The translations under genes were made by a program, and so were the position numbers. The notes beneath the pieces were generated by a model that had not been told where the DNA came from, ran no database searches, and worked only from the letters and a program-made list of their open reading frames with translations. 51,547 bases of DNA from Clostridia bacterium BRH_c25. GTDB lineage: Bacteria > Bacillota_A > Clostridia > Lutisporales > Lutisporaceae. Within the stretch, counting starts at the first letter, position 1; every line of letters starts with the position of its first letter. Below are positions 45,488-51,547 of the stretch, one piece after another. The DNA lies in assembly GCA_001515955.1 (NCBI GenBank), contig LOES01000253.1, forward strand, positions 1-51,547, written 5' to 3'.

Positions 45488-46108
45488 ATGGAAGATATTA
45501 AAATTGACTCATCATTATCATTCGGCGGTTATAATTGGCGTGTGCTTGACATACAAAACAATACGGCTTTGATTATAACCGAAGATATTATAGAACAACG
45601 CGCTTACCATGATGCTTATAAAGATATAACATGGGCTGAATGCGCATTAAGAAAATATCTTAATGGTGAGTTTTATGACAAATTCACCACAACTGATAAA
45701 TCAAGAATAATTCCGGTATTAAATAAAAATCCTGACAATCAGTGGTATGATTCAAAAGGCGGAGCAGATACGCAAGACAGCGTATTTTTATTAAGCATTG
45801 AGGAAGTAGTGTGCAAATATTTCGGTGATAGCAGTTCAAAACTGCATAACCGAGGTAAAAATCAACGATATTGGTTTGAAAGAAAAGATGAAAATAACAG
45901 TAAGCGAATAGCAAGACTTGAGGCTAATAAAGGGGGGATTTGGTGGTGGTGGCTTAGGTCGCCCGGCCGCGTTAATGTAAAAGCCGTGTACATCCACGGT
46001 GACGGTAATATAGGTATCCAAGGCAACAATATATTGAAAGGCAACATCAGCGATGGAAAATGTACAGGCGGCGTTCGTCCTGCTTTGTGGCTAAGGTTAG
46101 AATTGTAA
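45488..46108 (+). CDS. DUF6273 domain protein
   Basis: The 206-residue protein has the features of DUF6273: an early GGYNWRVLDIQNNTALIITE, a central W-AECALRKYLNGEFYDKF segment, and a C-terminal block with WWWWLRSPGR and GGVRPALWLRLEL. Such domains occur in Firmicutes proteins, often repeated; their function is unknown. No signal peptide or membrane segment is seen. The ATG follows AAGGAAG. The 3' end overlaps the start of a HAD-hydrolase remnant frame, so the gene may have been fused to that sequence by a deletion. Confidence 0.8.
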   Translation: MEDIKIDSSLSFGGYNWRVLDIQNNTALIITEDIIEQRAYHDAYKDITWAECALRKYLNGEFYDKFTTTDKSRIIPVLNKNPDNQWYDSKGGADTQDSVFLLSIEEVVCKYFGDSSSKLHNRGKNQRYWFERKDENNSKRIARLEANKGGIWWWWLRSPGRVNVKAVYIHGDGNIGIQGNNILKGNISDGKCTGGVRPALWLRLEL

Positions 46109-46365
46109 GTCTTGGGAACGTTTCTGCTAATCGTGACGCTGTAAAATGGAATGCAGCAAAAACAGTCGCCGAATGTTTGAATATCAATACTGAATCATTC
46201 GTTGTCTTCGGTGAAGACTATAATGATTTGGAAATGCTGATGAAATGTGGAATAGGGGTTGCAGTTAAAAGTGCGATTGATAAAGTACGCTTTGCCGCAA
46301 AGTATATCTGTGAAACAAATGATAATGACGGTGATGCCAAATGGATTGAGGAACATGTATTATAA
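46105..46365 (+). pseudogene. C-terminal remnant of a Cof-type HAD phosphatase
   Basis: The frame carries KWNAAKTVAECLNINTES, FGEDYNDLEMLMKCGIGVA with the HAD motif IV (GDxxND-like) and CETNDNDGDAKWIEE, the C-terminal end of Cof/YwpJ-type HAD hydrolases. The N-terminal DxD nucleophile part is missing, replaced by the DUF6273 gene. No ribosome site belongs to it. It is a decayed remnant. Confidence 0.75.
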
Positions 46366-46549
46366 GCATTTTCAGTGCCAAACTACTATGTAACCAGTTA
46401 AAAAAGGTTGATTTGGTAGATTAAAATAATCATTTTCATGATCATAATTGAAGGTGATTTGAAGTGGAGACCGATGTAAATCAACGGTTTTCTTTTATCA
46501 AATAGATTTGGGTTGAAAGAATATTAAAATTAATTGAAAATTTTGCAGA

Positions 46550-46590
46550 ATAAAGCTATCAGATGAACATAAGTTTGATGGCTTTATTGT
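46550..46590 (+). terminator. Possible terminator in the 46366-46612 gap
   Basis: AATAAAGC (46550-46557) pairs with GCTTTATT (46581-46588), with extra inner pairing (TATCA/TGATG). The rest of this gap shows no gene. Confidence 0.5.
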
Positions 46591-46612
46591 GTACAATTTG
46601 AACTTTAATTCT

Positions 46613-46771
46613 AGTGCAAAAACATACGCTGAAACAGGAAAGAGATGGTCTATCCAGACGGTTGTTTATGAAATATTACCAACCGCCAAGGAATTGCTAG
46701 GTCTTCATGACATCATTTGTGTCTACTCAAGGCATGTAGAGGCAGTGGCCTTGGTGGTGCGGGAGTTATAA
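46613..46771 (+). pseudogene. Remnant A of an unrecognised gene
   Basis: The frame encodes SAKTYAETGKRWSIQTVVYE and ILPTAKELLGLHDIICVYSR followed by HVEAVALV. The part from 46672 to 46742 is clearly related, in DNA and protein, to a second stretch at 50619-50690. The family is unknown, and no start with a ribosome site is present. Confidence 0.4.
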
Positions 46772-46784
46772 AATAAAGTTAGAT

Positions 46785-46817
46785 AAGCTCTGCTGTGATA
46801 TAGTCAGCAGAGCTTTA
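46785..46817 (+). terminator. Terminator before the PadR gene
   Basis: AAGCTCTGCTG (46785-46795) pairs perfectly with CAGCAGAGCTT (46805-46815). It isolates the PadR promoter from upstream transcription. Confidence 0.8.
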
Positions 46818-46844
46818 TGCTGTGCCTGGCACCATAGATTTAGG

Positions 46845-46908
46845 TTGACAAAATAGTAAAATTTAGAATAATATATTACTATTAGTAATATTACTAATAG
46901 TAATATAT
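46845..46908 (+). promoter_or_regulatory. PadR promoter with a 38-bp perfect palindromic operator
   Basis: TTGACA (46845-46850), an 18-bp spacer and TAATAT (46869-46874) form a strong promoter. From 46871 to 46908 runs a perfect 38-bp palindrome; within it the near-palindromes TTACTATTAGTAA and TTACTAATAGTAA lie side by side. The palindrome covers the -10 and the start site, so a bound dimer pair would block transcription. Confidence 0.85.
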
Positions 46909-46938
46909 AGTGCTTTATTGTAGAGAGGCAGTGAGGTA

Positions 46939-47559
46939 GTGGATAAAATAATTTTAAGCTTGTTATTAATAAAAAGCATGACAATATATGAAATGCGAGG
47001 GTTTATTAGTCAATATTTAAGTTCTGCATGCAGCGATAGCCTTGGAAGCCTTCAAGCTGCTATTAAAAAATTGGTGGCTGCAAATCAAATTACTTATCAT
47101 GAGTATGTAGATAAAGGACTAAATAAAAAGGAATATCGCATCACGGACAGGGGATTGGAAGCCTTTAAAAAGTGGATTGAAACACCTATGGATTTTCAAA
47201 AGGCAAAGAACATGGAAGAAAGTAAGTTTTTCTTTATGGGAGTTACACAGAAGAAGACAAGAAAGAAACTAATTAGAAGCTATATTGATAGTTTAAAACA
47301 AGAGCAAGAGAAGTTGCTGCACATTCAGAGTATAGTTGAAGCCACAAAGGAGAATGTAATCGAAAGAAATGTAGAACGTATCTTAAAAGATGAAGAATTA
47401 CAGAAGCATATACTTCAAGTATCTATGGACGATAAACTGGAAGATACAGTTCTTAATATATATCGGTATCAGATATTTTGTTTGGAATACGGGTTAGAGA
47501 AAATACAATTTGATATTGATTTTTTCGAGAAAATATTAATCAAGGAAGAGGATAACTAA
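46939..47559 (+). CDS. PadR family transcriptional repressor
   Basis: The N-terminus has a PadR winged helix (ILSLLLIKSMTIYEMRGFIS, then GSLQAAIKKLVAANQITYHE and KKEYRITDRGLEAFKKWI), and the C-terminal part is a long dimerisation coiled coil (about residues 90-200). Length, 206 residues, fits the longer PadR subtype. The GTG start at 46939 has GAGAGG upstream. The palindrome over its promoter suggests that it represses itself. The oxidoreductase gene begins 63 bp downstream and is a likely target. Confidence 0.88.
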   Translation: MDKIILSLLLIKSMTIYEMRGFISQYLSSACSDSLGSLQAAIKKLVAANQITYHEYVDKGLNKKEYRITDRGLEAFKKWIETPMDFQKAKNMEESKFFFMGVTQKKTRKKLIRSYIDSLKQEQEKLLHIQSIVEATKENVIERNVERILKDEELQKHILQVSMDDKLEDTVLNIYRYQIFCLEYGLEKIQFDIDFFEKILIKEEDN

Positions 47560-47622
47560 AACAATGGTTTCCCAAAACAAGTTTATTAACACTATATATA
47601 GCAAAATTGGGGGGGATAAATA

Positions 47623-49119
47623 TTGAAGAAAATAGCTATTATTGGTGGAGGTATTGCTGGACTTAGCGCTGGGATATTTGCCCAGAAAAATGGTTTTAAA
47701 AGTATTATTGTGGAGAAACACCATACTTTAGGTGGAGAATGTACAGGTTGGGACCGCGAAGGTTGCCACATTGATGGTTGCATACATTGGTTGGTTGGGA
47801 CTAAGGAAGGAACACAAATCTATGATCTTTGGAAGGCCGTGGGTGCACTGGGTGGGGTTGAGATTTATCATCCTGAGAGTTTTATGGCTGTTGAGCATGA
47901 CGGTGTTACAGTACATTTCTATCAGGATCTTAATCGCCTCAAGGCAAGTTGGTTAGAGATATCGCCAGAAGACAAAGATATGATAGAGGAGTTTTGCAAG
48001 GATATAAGACAGCTGCATTCCTTTTCTATACCAGCAGGGAAGCCTGTAGATATGATGAGCATAGTTGGAAAAATAAAGTACATTCTCTCATTGAAGGATG
48101 TTGGCTCAATTATGCAGAAGTACGGAAAAATTAGTGTGAAAGAATTGGCGATGAAGTTTAAGCACCCAGCGCTGAGGGAAGCTATAGCTTCATTTATGCC
48201 AGAAGGAGACTATAGTGCAATATCTGTTCTTTTCCCGCTTGGAACCTTTACTGGAGGGCAGTCTTCTATTCCCATAGGAGGCTCCAAGGCACTGGCTCAG
48301 CGTATGGTGGAGAAGTATCTTTCATTAGGTGGTATAATTGAGACTTCCTGTGAGGTTGTTGAAGCTGATATTCAAGGAGAGAAGGTAAGAAGCATTAAGT
48401 CCAAAGGAGGCAAAGTCTTTGAGGCAGATTACTTTATTGCTGCCTGTGATGCTAAGGTGTTATATGAGCAGCTGCTGAAGGGACGTTACCGTGATCTAGA
48501 ATTTCAGAAAAGGTATGATAATCCTAATAGGTATCCTTTGGCATCTAATATTTATATAGGAATAGGATATGAAGGGATAATGAGTGATATCCCACGTACT
48601 CTTAAATTCCCTGTACAATCTCTGGATATTAGCCAAAATCAGAAACCAATAGAGTATTTGCAGATGACACACTATGGTTATGAGCCTGATTATGCTCCAA
48701 AGGGTCATACTGTGATAACCATAGCTATTAATCAATTTGAGCCAGAGCTAGAAGCATGGGAGCTGCTAGTAAAGAATAAGGAAGAATATAACAAAGAAAA
48801 GGTACGAATTGGAGAAACAGTAATTCTTGCAATGGAAACTCGTTTTCCGAATATGAAAGGAAAACTTAAATTACTTGATGTGGCTACCCCACAAACCTAT
48901 GTACGATACTGTAATGCTTACCGTGGTGCATTTATGGCCTTTTGGCCGACTATAACTGGAAAGTCACTTATACATAAAGGTTATATTAAAGGACTTAATA
49001 ATATAGTATTAAGTGGACAGTGGCTGCAGCCGCCCGGAGGGCTCCCAACAGCTATTATTACAGGCAAGGACACAATTATGCGGCTTTGTAAGAAGGAAAA
49101 ACAGTCGTTTATAGAGTAG
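47623..49119 (+). CDS. CrtI-like NAD(P)/FAD-dependent oxidoreductase
   Basis: The 498-residue protein has an N-terminal FAD-binding Rossmann motif (IAIIGGGIAGLSAGIFAQ), the CrtI/carotenoid-isomerase-type GGECTGWDREGCHIDGCIHW, and the C-terminal GQWLQPPGGLPTAIITGK FAD contact. It belongs to the phytoene-desaturase-like group, which includes desaturases, isomerases and many uncharacterised enzymes. No carotenoid genes are nearby, so the substrate is unknown. The TTG start follows GGGGGG. The PadR repressor upstream probably controls it. Confidence 0.85.
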   Translation: MKKIAIIGGGIAGLSAGIFAQKNGFKSIIVEKHHTLGGECTGWDREGCHIDGCIHWLVGTKEGTQIYDLWKAVGALGGVEIYHPESFMAVEHDGVTVHFYQDLNRLKASWLEISPEDKDMIEEFCKDIRQLHSFSIPAGKPVDMMSIVGKIKYILSLKDVGSIMQKYGKISVKELAMKFKHPALREAIASFMPEGDYSAISVLFPLGTFTGGQSSIPIGGSKALAQRMVEKYLSLGGIIETSCEVVEADIQGEKVRSIKSKGGKVFEADYFIAACDAKVLYEQLLKGRYRDLEFQKRYDNPNRYPLASNIYIGIGYEGIMSDIPRTLKFPVQSLDISQNQKPIEYLQMTHYGYEPDYAPKGHTVITIAINQFEPELEAWELLVKNKEEYNKEKVRIGETVILAMETRFPNMKGKLKLLDVATPQTYVRYCNAYRGAFMAFWPTITGKSLIHKGYIKGLNNIVLSGQWLQPPGGLPTAIITGKDTIMRLCKKEKQSFIE

Positions 49120-49217
49120 CTACATGACAGGCCAATCAAAGACATCCGAGAGTATAGCAATAAGTCAATAGTTATATGGAACAGGATGTATATATTAAAA
49201 TCATTGGAGGGATATGA

Positions 49218-49764
49218 GTGTTCAAGTACATAATTAACAACGATATAGAATTAAAGTTGCCTAATGAGTCTCATGCAGAAGAATTGTTTCAACTGATAGA
49301 TAATAGCAGGGTCATTTAAGTAATTGGTTACCTTAGGTCAGGTCGACTAAAGATGTTGATACAATAGCCTCTTTTGTAAGAGGAACACAAGAGCAATATG
49401 GCTCCAACCTTGGTTTAAGGCGATTATTATGTATAAGGGCAATTTCGCAGGACTAATTGGCTTTAACAATGTTGATTGGGAAAGAAAGTGCACATCAATT
49501 GGTTATTGGTTAGGCGAATCATTCCAAGGTAAAGGAATAATGACAAAGGCATTAGAGACATTTATTAATTATGCGTTTAGCACTATGCATCTTAATAAGA
49601 TTGAAATTCCAATAGCTGAAGAGAACAATAGAAGTCGGGCACTTCCAGAAAGATTCGGCTTCCAGGTTGAAGGAACAATAAGAGATGCAGAATGGTTATA
49701 TGACAGGTACGTAAACCATGTCATGTATGGATTGTTAAAACATGAATGGAGCGCTAGGCAGTAA
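49218..49764 (+). pseudogene. Broken RimJ/RimL-type GNAT acetyltransferase gene
   Basis: The frame opens with a GTG after GGAGGG and encodes FKYIINNDIELKLPNESHAE, typical of RimL-type acetyltransferases. It is then interrupted by a TAA. In a second frame, HLSNWLP, a TAG (49354 region) where Trp is expected, and STKDVDTIASFVRGTQEQYG follow. A third frame from 49429 gives IGFNNVDWERKC, the acetyl-CoA loop GESFQGKGIMTKALE and NHVMYGLLKHEW. At least two frameshifts and one nonsense codon disable it. Confidence 0.85.
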
Positions 49765-49862
49765 CAAGTTTAGGCTAGATGAGTAAGTGGCAAGCACCCA
49801 GTTTGTTTAAAGCTAAGATAAGAGCTATCTAAAATTAGAACTTCACCTTAAGGCCGAGTGGC

Positions 49863-49879
49863 GTCGTGAGTGCGGAACG
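49863..49879. repeat. 17-bp repeat, copy 1
   Basis: GTCGTGAGTGCGGAACG here differs by one base from GTCGTGAGTGCGAAACG at 50559-50575. Both lie in non-coding, relatively GC-rich stretches flanking the next gene. Confidence 0.6.
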
Positions 49880-49948
49880 TTTGGTGAAACCACACGCAGA
49901 ATTTGCCGCGCCTCCATGGCAGAATTAACTTACATACAGGGGGTAACT

Positions 49949-50359
49949 ATGAAAAGACAGAATGAAATACAATATATAGTCGATAAGTTTTATGAAATTA
50001 TATCCGGAGAAGCAGGTGAAGAAAGAAAGTGGAATGAGTTTAGATCTCTATTTCTTTCTGGTGATTCCTCTTTAGCACCTGTGAAGTTTAACGTAGGGAA
50101 AGAATGTATTATACAGCGTTTTGATGTTGAATCATATATTGCTCGCTTAAATAACTTCCTGATTAACAATGACTTCTATGAGTATGGATTTAATTATGAA
50201 ATAAAAGAAATAGATAGTATTGCACATGTATATAGCGAATATGAAGCAAAAAGAAAAAAGGAAGATAAAGAAATAATTAAACGTGGAATAAATTTAGTCC
50301 AATTAGTCCATGATGGACAGGCATGGAAGATTCATAGTATGTTGTGGCAAGATAAATAA
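49949..50359 (+). CDS. Small NTF2/SnoaL-like protein of unknown function
   Basis: The 136-residue protein starts with a helix (IQYIVDKFYEIISGEAGEER) and ends with a strand-rich part (INLVQLVHDGQAWKIHSMLW). That last motif, a strand ending in W-K-I, is typical of NTF2/SnoaL-like folds such as the DUF4440 group. No catalytic residue can be assigned. The ATG at 49949 follows AGGGGG. It stands alone between two decayed stretches and has intact coding structure. The fold guess is tentative. Confidence 0.6.
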   Translation: MKRQNEIQYIVDKFYEIISGEAGEERKWNEFRSLFLSGDSSLAPVKFNVGKECIIQRFDVESYIARLNNFLINNDFYEYGFNYEIKEIDSIAHVYSEYEAKRKKEDKEIIKRGINLVQLVHDGQAWKIHSMLWQDK

Positions 50360-50618
50360 GAAATATAATTAACTATATGATTGGGCTGGAAACTTAAGGA
50401 ACTGACACCAGTGCCAGCTTTGGCTACGAGGGGCGTGTGGCATCACCTAACAATACACCCTCGTTGACAGGGTAAAATAGTTTATCTACATCCACTTGCC
50501 CACACCTCTTCAACGGATAAGCGCTAGAGTGTATGGCTTAGAGGTCCGTTTCAGAGTCGTCGTGAGTGCGAAACGATGCCAGATACCAAATCTGGAAGTA
50601 TATGGTACGACCATTGGA

Positions 50619-50720
50619 AATATACCCTGCCACCAAGGGGATAATAGCTTCGAACGACATCATTTTTGTCTCCTCAAGGCACGTTGAGTGTATAATTCTG
50701 ATGACGTATTGTGGTGACAG
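50619..50720 (+). pseudogene. Remnant B, diverged copy of the 46672 sequence
   Basis: One frame reads EIYPATKGIIASNDIIFVSS, then RHVECIILM, against EILPTAKELLGLHDIICVYS and RHVEAVALV at 46672. No start is present. The 522-bp gap 50360-50881 otherwise holds the second 17-bp repeat (50559-50575), a GC-rich stretch of unknown nature (50390-50500) and the hairpin at 50801. Confidence 0.45.
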
Positions 50721-50800
50721 GGGGAAATAAGGCTGTATTACCACAAGATGCTGTGGTTTCAGAGCGAAAAATGGGCAGAAATTAGGCTTAAAAACGCCCA

Positions 50801-50828
50801 ATTTTTGCCTTGATTTTTAGGCAAAAAT
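50801..50828. terminator. Hairpin, possible bidirectional terminator
   Basis: ATTTTTGCCT (50801-50810) and AGGCAAAAAT (50819-50828) form a perfect 10-bp stem whose outer parts are A and T runs on each strand. Confidence 0.55.
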
Positions 50829-50881
50829 ATAGATGACATAGGGGATTTTTGATAATAACAGATGCTAATAGAGGTGATTAA

Positions 50882-51547
50882 ATGGAAATACCTAAAGAAG
50901 AAAAAAGAAAGCTTAAGACATTTCAGTTAAATAATAAAGAGGACTTCATCTATTATCTATATCAGCTCATTTGCAGATGTTATAAAATTTTGAAGCGACA
51001 AGATAGATATTTAAATAAACTGAAAGTTTATATCGAAGATGTACAGCGGAAAAATATTTTAAAGAGAGCAGAAGTAATAGATGTGCCGTACGAAGATTAT
51101 AGTGATTTTTTGGCTTTGCAAGGACATATAGAAACACACTTATTAAATACTGTTGGTGACCTACAGGGCAGTTCAATGTCATATTATAAATTTAGAGATT
51201 TAATTCAAAAGAAAAAGAAGAAAAAAACTTTGCCTTTTGAAATGAGAGAAATCGAAGATGGCATTCTTAAAATCTTGGTTGGTTTTAATAGAGCCAGAAA
51301 TTTTCAGAATCACGAGCCTGAATCGTTAATAACTGCCGAGGCAAAAATGGTTGAAGAAAAGCATTTATTACCGATTGAATATAATCCAATTCAAATTATA
51401 AATTACGAAACTTGTACATTAGAATTTTTAGCAGATATGTATAAATCATATAAAGAACTAAATAATGGAGCTAATAAAGTGTTTGAAAGTATGATGTTGG
51501 ATTATGAATTTTTGTTGGGAACTAAGGTTGAGATAATAGATGTTATT
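50882..51547 (+). CDS. Hypothetical protein with HEPN-like RNxxxH motif, 3'-truncated
   Basis: An open frame of 222 codons begins with an ATG (MEIPKEEKRKLKTFQLNN) after AGAGGTG and runs off the right edge. The protein is charged and mainly helical. Residues 135-146 read FNRARNFQNHEP: R139-N140-x3-H144 fits the Rx4-6H motif of HEPN ribonucleases, which occur in toxin-antitoxin and defence systems. The family assignment is inference from the motif and helical character only; the C-terminal part is missing. No similarity to the upstream genes is seen. Confidence 0.6.
   Translation, partial: MEIPKEEKRKLKTFQLNNKEDFIYYLYQLICRCYKILKRQDRYLNKLKVYIEDVQRKNILKRAEVIDVPYEDYSDFLALQGHIETHLLNTVGDLQGSSMSYYKFRDLIQKKKKKKTLPFEMREIEDGILKILVGFNRARNFQNHEPESLITAEAKMVEEKHLLPIEYNPIQIINYETCTLEFLADMYKSYKELNNGANKVFESMMLDYEFLLGTKVEIIDVI

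Noticed and set aside
46826..46850. Sigma-54-like TGGCAC before the PadR gene
   Set aside because: No TTGC follows at the required distance; TTGACA and TAATAT explain the promoter better.
49785..50575. Integron attC-like sites around the NTF2-like gene
   Set aside because: CCTAAC and GTT-type fragments and a 17-bp repeat suggested cassettes, but no folded attC structure with paired R and L boxes could be traced and no integron integrase is seen.
1..51547. CRISPR arrays, tRNA and rRNA genes
   Set aside because: I looked for regularly spaced long direct repeats and for tRNA-like cloverleafs ending in CCA and found none that held up by eye.

Overview
The window looks like chromosomal DNA of a low-GC, Gram-positive anaerobe of the class Clostridia, probably near the Acetivibrio/Ruminiclostridium group. 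The evidence is an SLH-domain surface protein, the Firmicutes block rapZ-yvcK-whiA, a DnaE-type polymerase beside glycolytic genes, paired ATP- and PPi-type phosphofructokinases, strong GGAGG ribosome sites with many TTG/GTG starts, and typical rho-independent terminators. Almost every gene is on the + strand. This placement is inference; no rRNA or tRNA gene was seen.

Region 1 (1-19.6 kb) is a core housekeeping block: the end of an S-layer protein, a PHP phosphoesterase, rapZ, yvcK, lepB, whiA, an HD-GYP protein, glucokinase, phosphoglucose isomerase, a CheX-like protein, dnaE, a 65-residue protein, pfkA, a PPi-type phosphofructokinase, pyruvate kinase and a hotdog thioesterase. With glk and pgi this gives upper glycolysis plus the pyruvate kinase step. 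Gaps between these genes carry two kinds of small repeat: runs of 7-bp units and GTAGGG-type hairpins.

Region 2 (19.6-32.9 kb) is a self-contained catabolic regulon. A PAS/AAA+/HTH sigma-54 activator is followed by two transcription units, each preceded by a textbook -24/-12 promoter (21193 and 24351). A shared dyad, (T/A)TGAT-N10-ATCAA, lies upstream of both, once before the first and twice before the second. Unit one encodes a CoA-acylating aldehyde dehydrogenase and a class III aminotransferase. Unit two encodes an N-carbamoyl amidohydrolase, a YgeY-type M20 hydrolase, an NCS1 transporter, a dihydropyrimidinase/hydantoinase, and PreT and PreA. Together they fit uptake of uracil, thymine or hydantoins, reduction, ring opening, release of beta-alanine and conversion of its semialdehyde to an acyl-CoA. 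That last branch is the most unusual part.

Region 3 (32.9-38.7 kb) has a soluble chemoreceptor, an M29 aminopeptidase, a TPR protein followed directly by a 49-residue secreted peptide (a Rap-Phr-like arrangement), a DUF1003 membrane protein and an RlmD-family rRNA methyltransferase.

Region 4 (38.7-51.5 kb) is an accessory, decaying zone. A YhcG-type PDDEXK nuclease gene is split cleanly by a 3.5-kb element with three overlapping tyrosine recombinase genes (a RIT-type element). Beyond it are several broken genes (ParB-like, SWIM-like, HAD, GNAT), intact MerR- and PadR-type regulators with clear operators, a DUF6273 protein, a CrtI-like oxidoreductase, and at the right edge the start of a gene with an RNxxxH motif like that of HEPN ribonucleases.
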